Origin: Bacteroidota bacterium
GTDB lineage: Bacteria > Bacteroidota > JABWAT01
Assembly: GCA_023151185.1 (NCBI GenBank)
Contig: JAKLJL010000005.1
Location: 62,001-126,000 of the forward strand
Length of the DNA stretch: 64,000 nucleotides
Reading direction: 5' to 3'
Numbering within the stretch: position 1 is the stretch's first letter; each line of letters opens with the position of its first letter. The notes under the pieces were generated by a model. The model worked only from the letters and a program-made list of their open reading frames with translations, had not been told where the DNA came from and did not search any database. Made by a program: the position numbers and the translations under genes. Shown here one piece after another: positions 63,884 to 64,000 of the stretch.

Positions 63884-64000
63884 TTACTTCTTCTCTCCGG
63901 ATTTTTCACTTTTCTTTTTTCTGATCACCTTTTTAATGATAATGGTTTCGGTGCTGTCACTCGTGTCACCGCCTTCGACATCTTCGAGAATGACGTCCAT
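63884..64000 (-). CDS. partial CDS, Lys-rich C-terminus
   Basis: The minus strand is open from the window edge to TAA at 63884. The visible 38 residues end IIIKKVIRKKKSEKSGEKK. An ATG falls exactly at the edge but may be internal. Acidic then Thr/Ser-rich then Lys-rich. No family recognised. Confidence 0.4.
   Translation of the reverse strand: MDVILEDVEGGDTSDSTETIIIKKVIRKKKSEKSGEKK

Overview
The window looks like chromosome of a Gram-negative, nitrate-respiring, facultatively anaerobic bacterium, most likely in or near Bacteroidota (FCB group). The support is a parE-parC pair with a ParC lacking the GyrA box, several lipoproteins and a BamA-type outer-membrane barrel, and TAnnTTTG promoter elements (the Bacteroidota -7 consensus) upstream of several genes. 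Many genes also have good AGGAGG-type ribosome binding sites, so a derived Bacteroidia lineage is less likely. No rRNA, tRNA, CRISPR array, insertion sequence or prophage was seen. Taxonomy is an inference and could not be tested here.

Layout. 1-5.3 kb (minus): partial membrane protein, GNAT acetyltransferase, topoisomerase IV. 5.5-14.7 kb: large hybrid sensor kinase, DJ-1/PfpI protein, then a double-receiver regulator, a SixA-like phosphohistidine phosphatase with a long AT-hook/lysine-rich repeat tail, polyphosphate kinase 1, and a convergent 30-residue membrane protein. 14.9-18.2 kb: endonuclease/phosphatase-fold protein, TRAP permeases DctQ and DctM, thioredoxin-like protein. 18.4-27.4 kb: a sugar-acid cluster (GT-B glycosyltransferase, SpsF-type cytidylyltransferase, split transketolase, class III aminotransferase, SDR, KdsC-type phosphatase, NeuB synthase), with an aldo/keto reductase inserted between the transketolase halves and flanked by tandem repeats. 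27.5-31.5 kb: fatty acid hydroxylase, LysE exporter, TRAP binding protein DctP, a DoxX-glutathione peroxidase fusion and OhrR. 31.5-39.4 kb: mixed housekeeping genes (DUF2202 lipoprotein, FemAB-like, PNPOx-like, prolyl oligopeptidase, radical SAM, TrmO, DUF1801, Fe-SOD). 39.6-50.1 kb: narC-narG-narH-narJ-narI plus two NarK-type transporters. 50.3-54.5 kb: aroC, GH5 lipoprotein, receiver-GGDEF protein and an isolated pair of bacterial microcompartment shell proteins. 54.5-60.5 kb (minus): ECF sigma/anti-sigma/Spy-like operon and tandem amidohydrolases. 60.7-64 kb: a coiled-coil plus bactofilin-like plus barrel outer-membrane protein, a Gly/Lys/Pro-rich lipoprotein, and a partial gene.

How the genes may work together. 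The nar block is a complete respiratory nitrate reductase with import and export. The sugar-acid cluster can be read as a pathway that builds an aminated ketose with transketolase and aminotransferase, extends it with PEP (NeuB), dephosphorylates it, activates it with CMP and transfers it to a surface polymer. It has no UDP-GlcNAc epimerase or dehydratase, so its product may be a non-standard nonulosonate. The best candidates for new biology are this cluster, the SixA/AT-hook/Ppk operon, the orphan shell-protein pair, and the DoxX-GPx fusion with its own OhrR.
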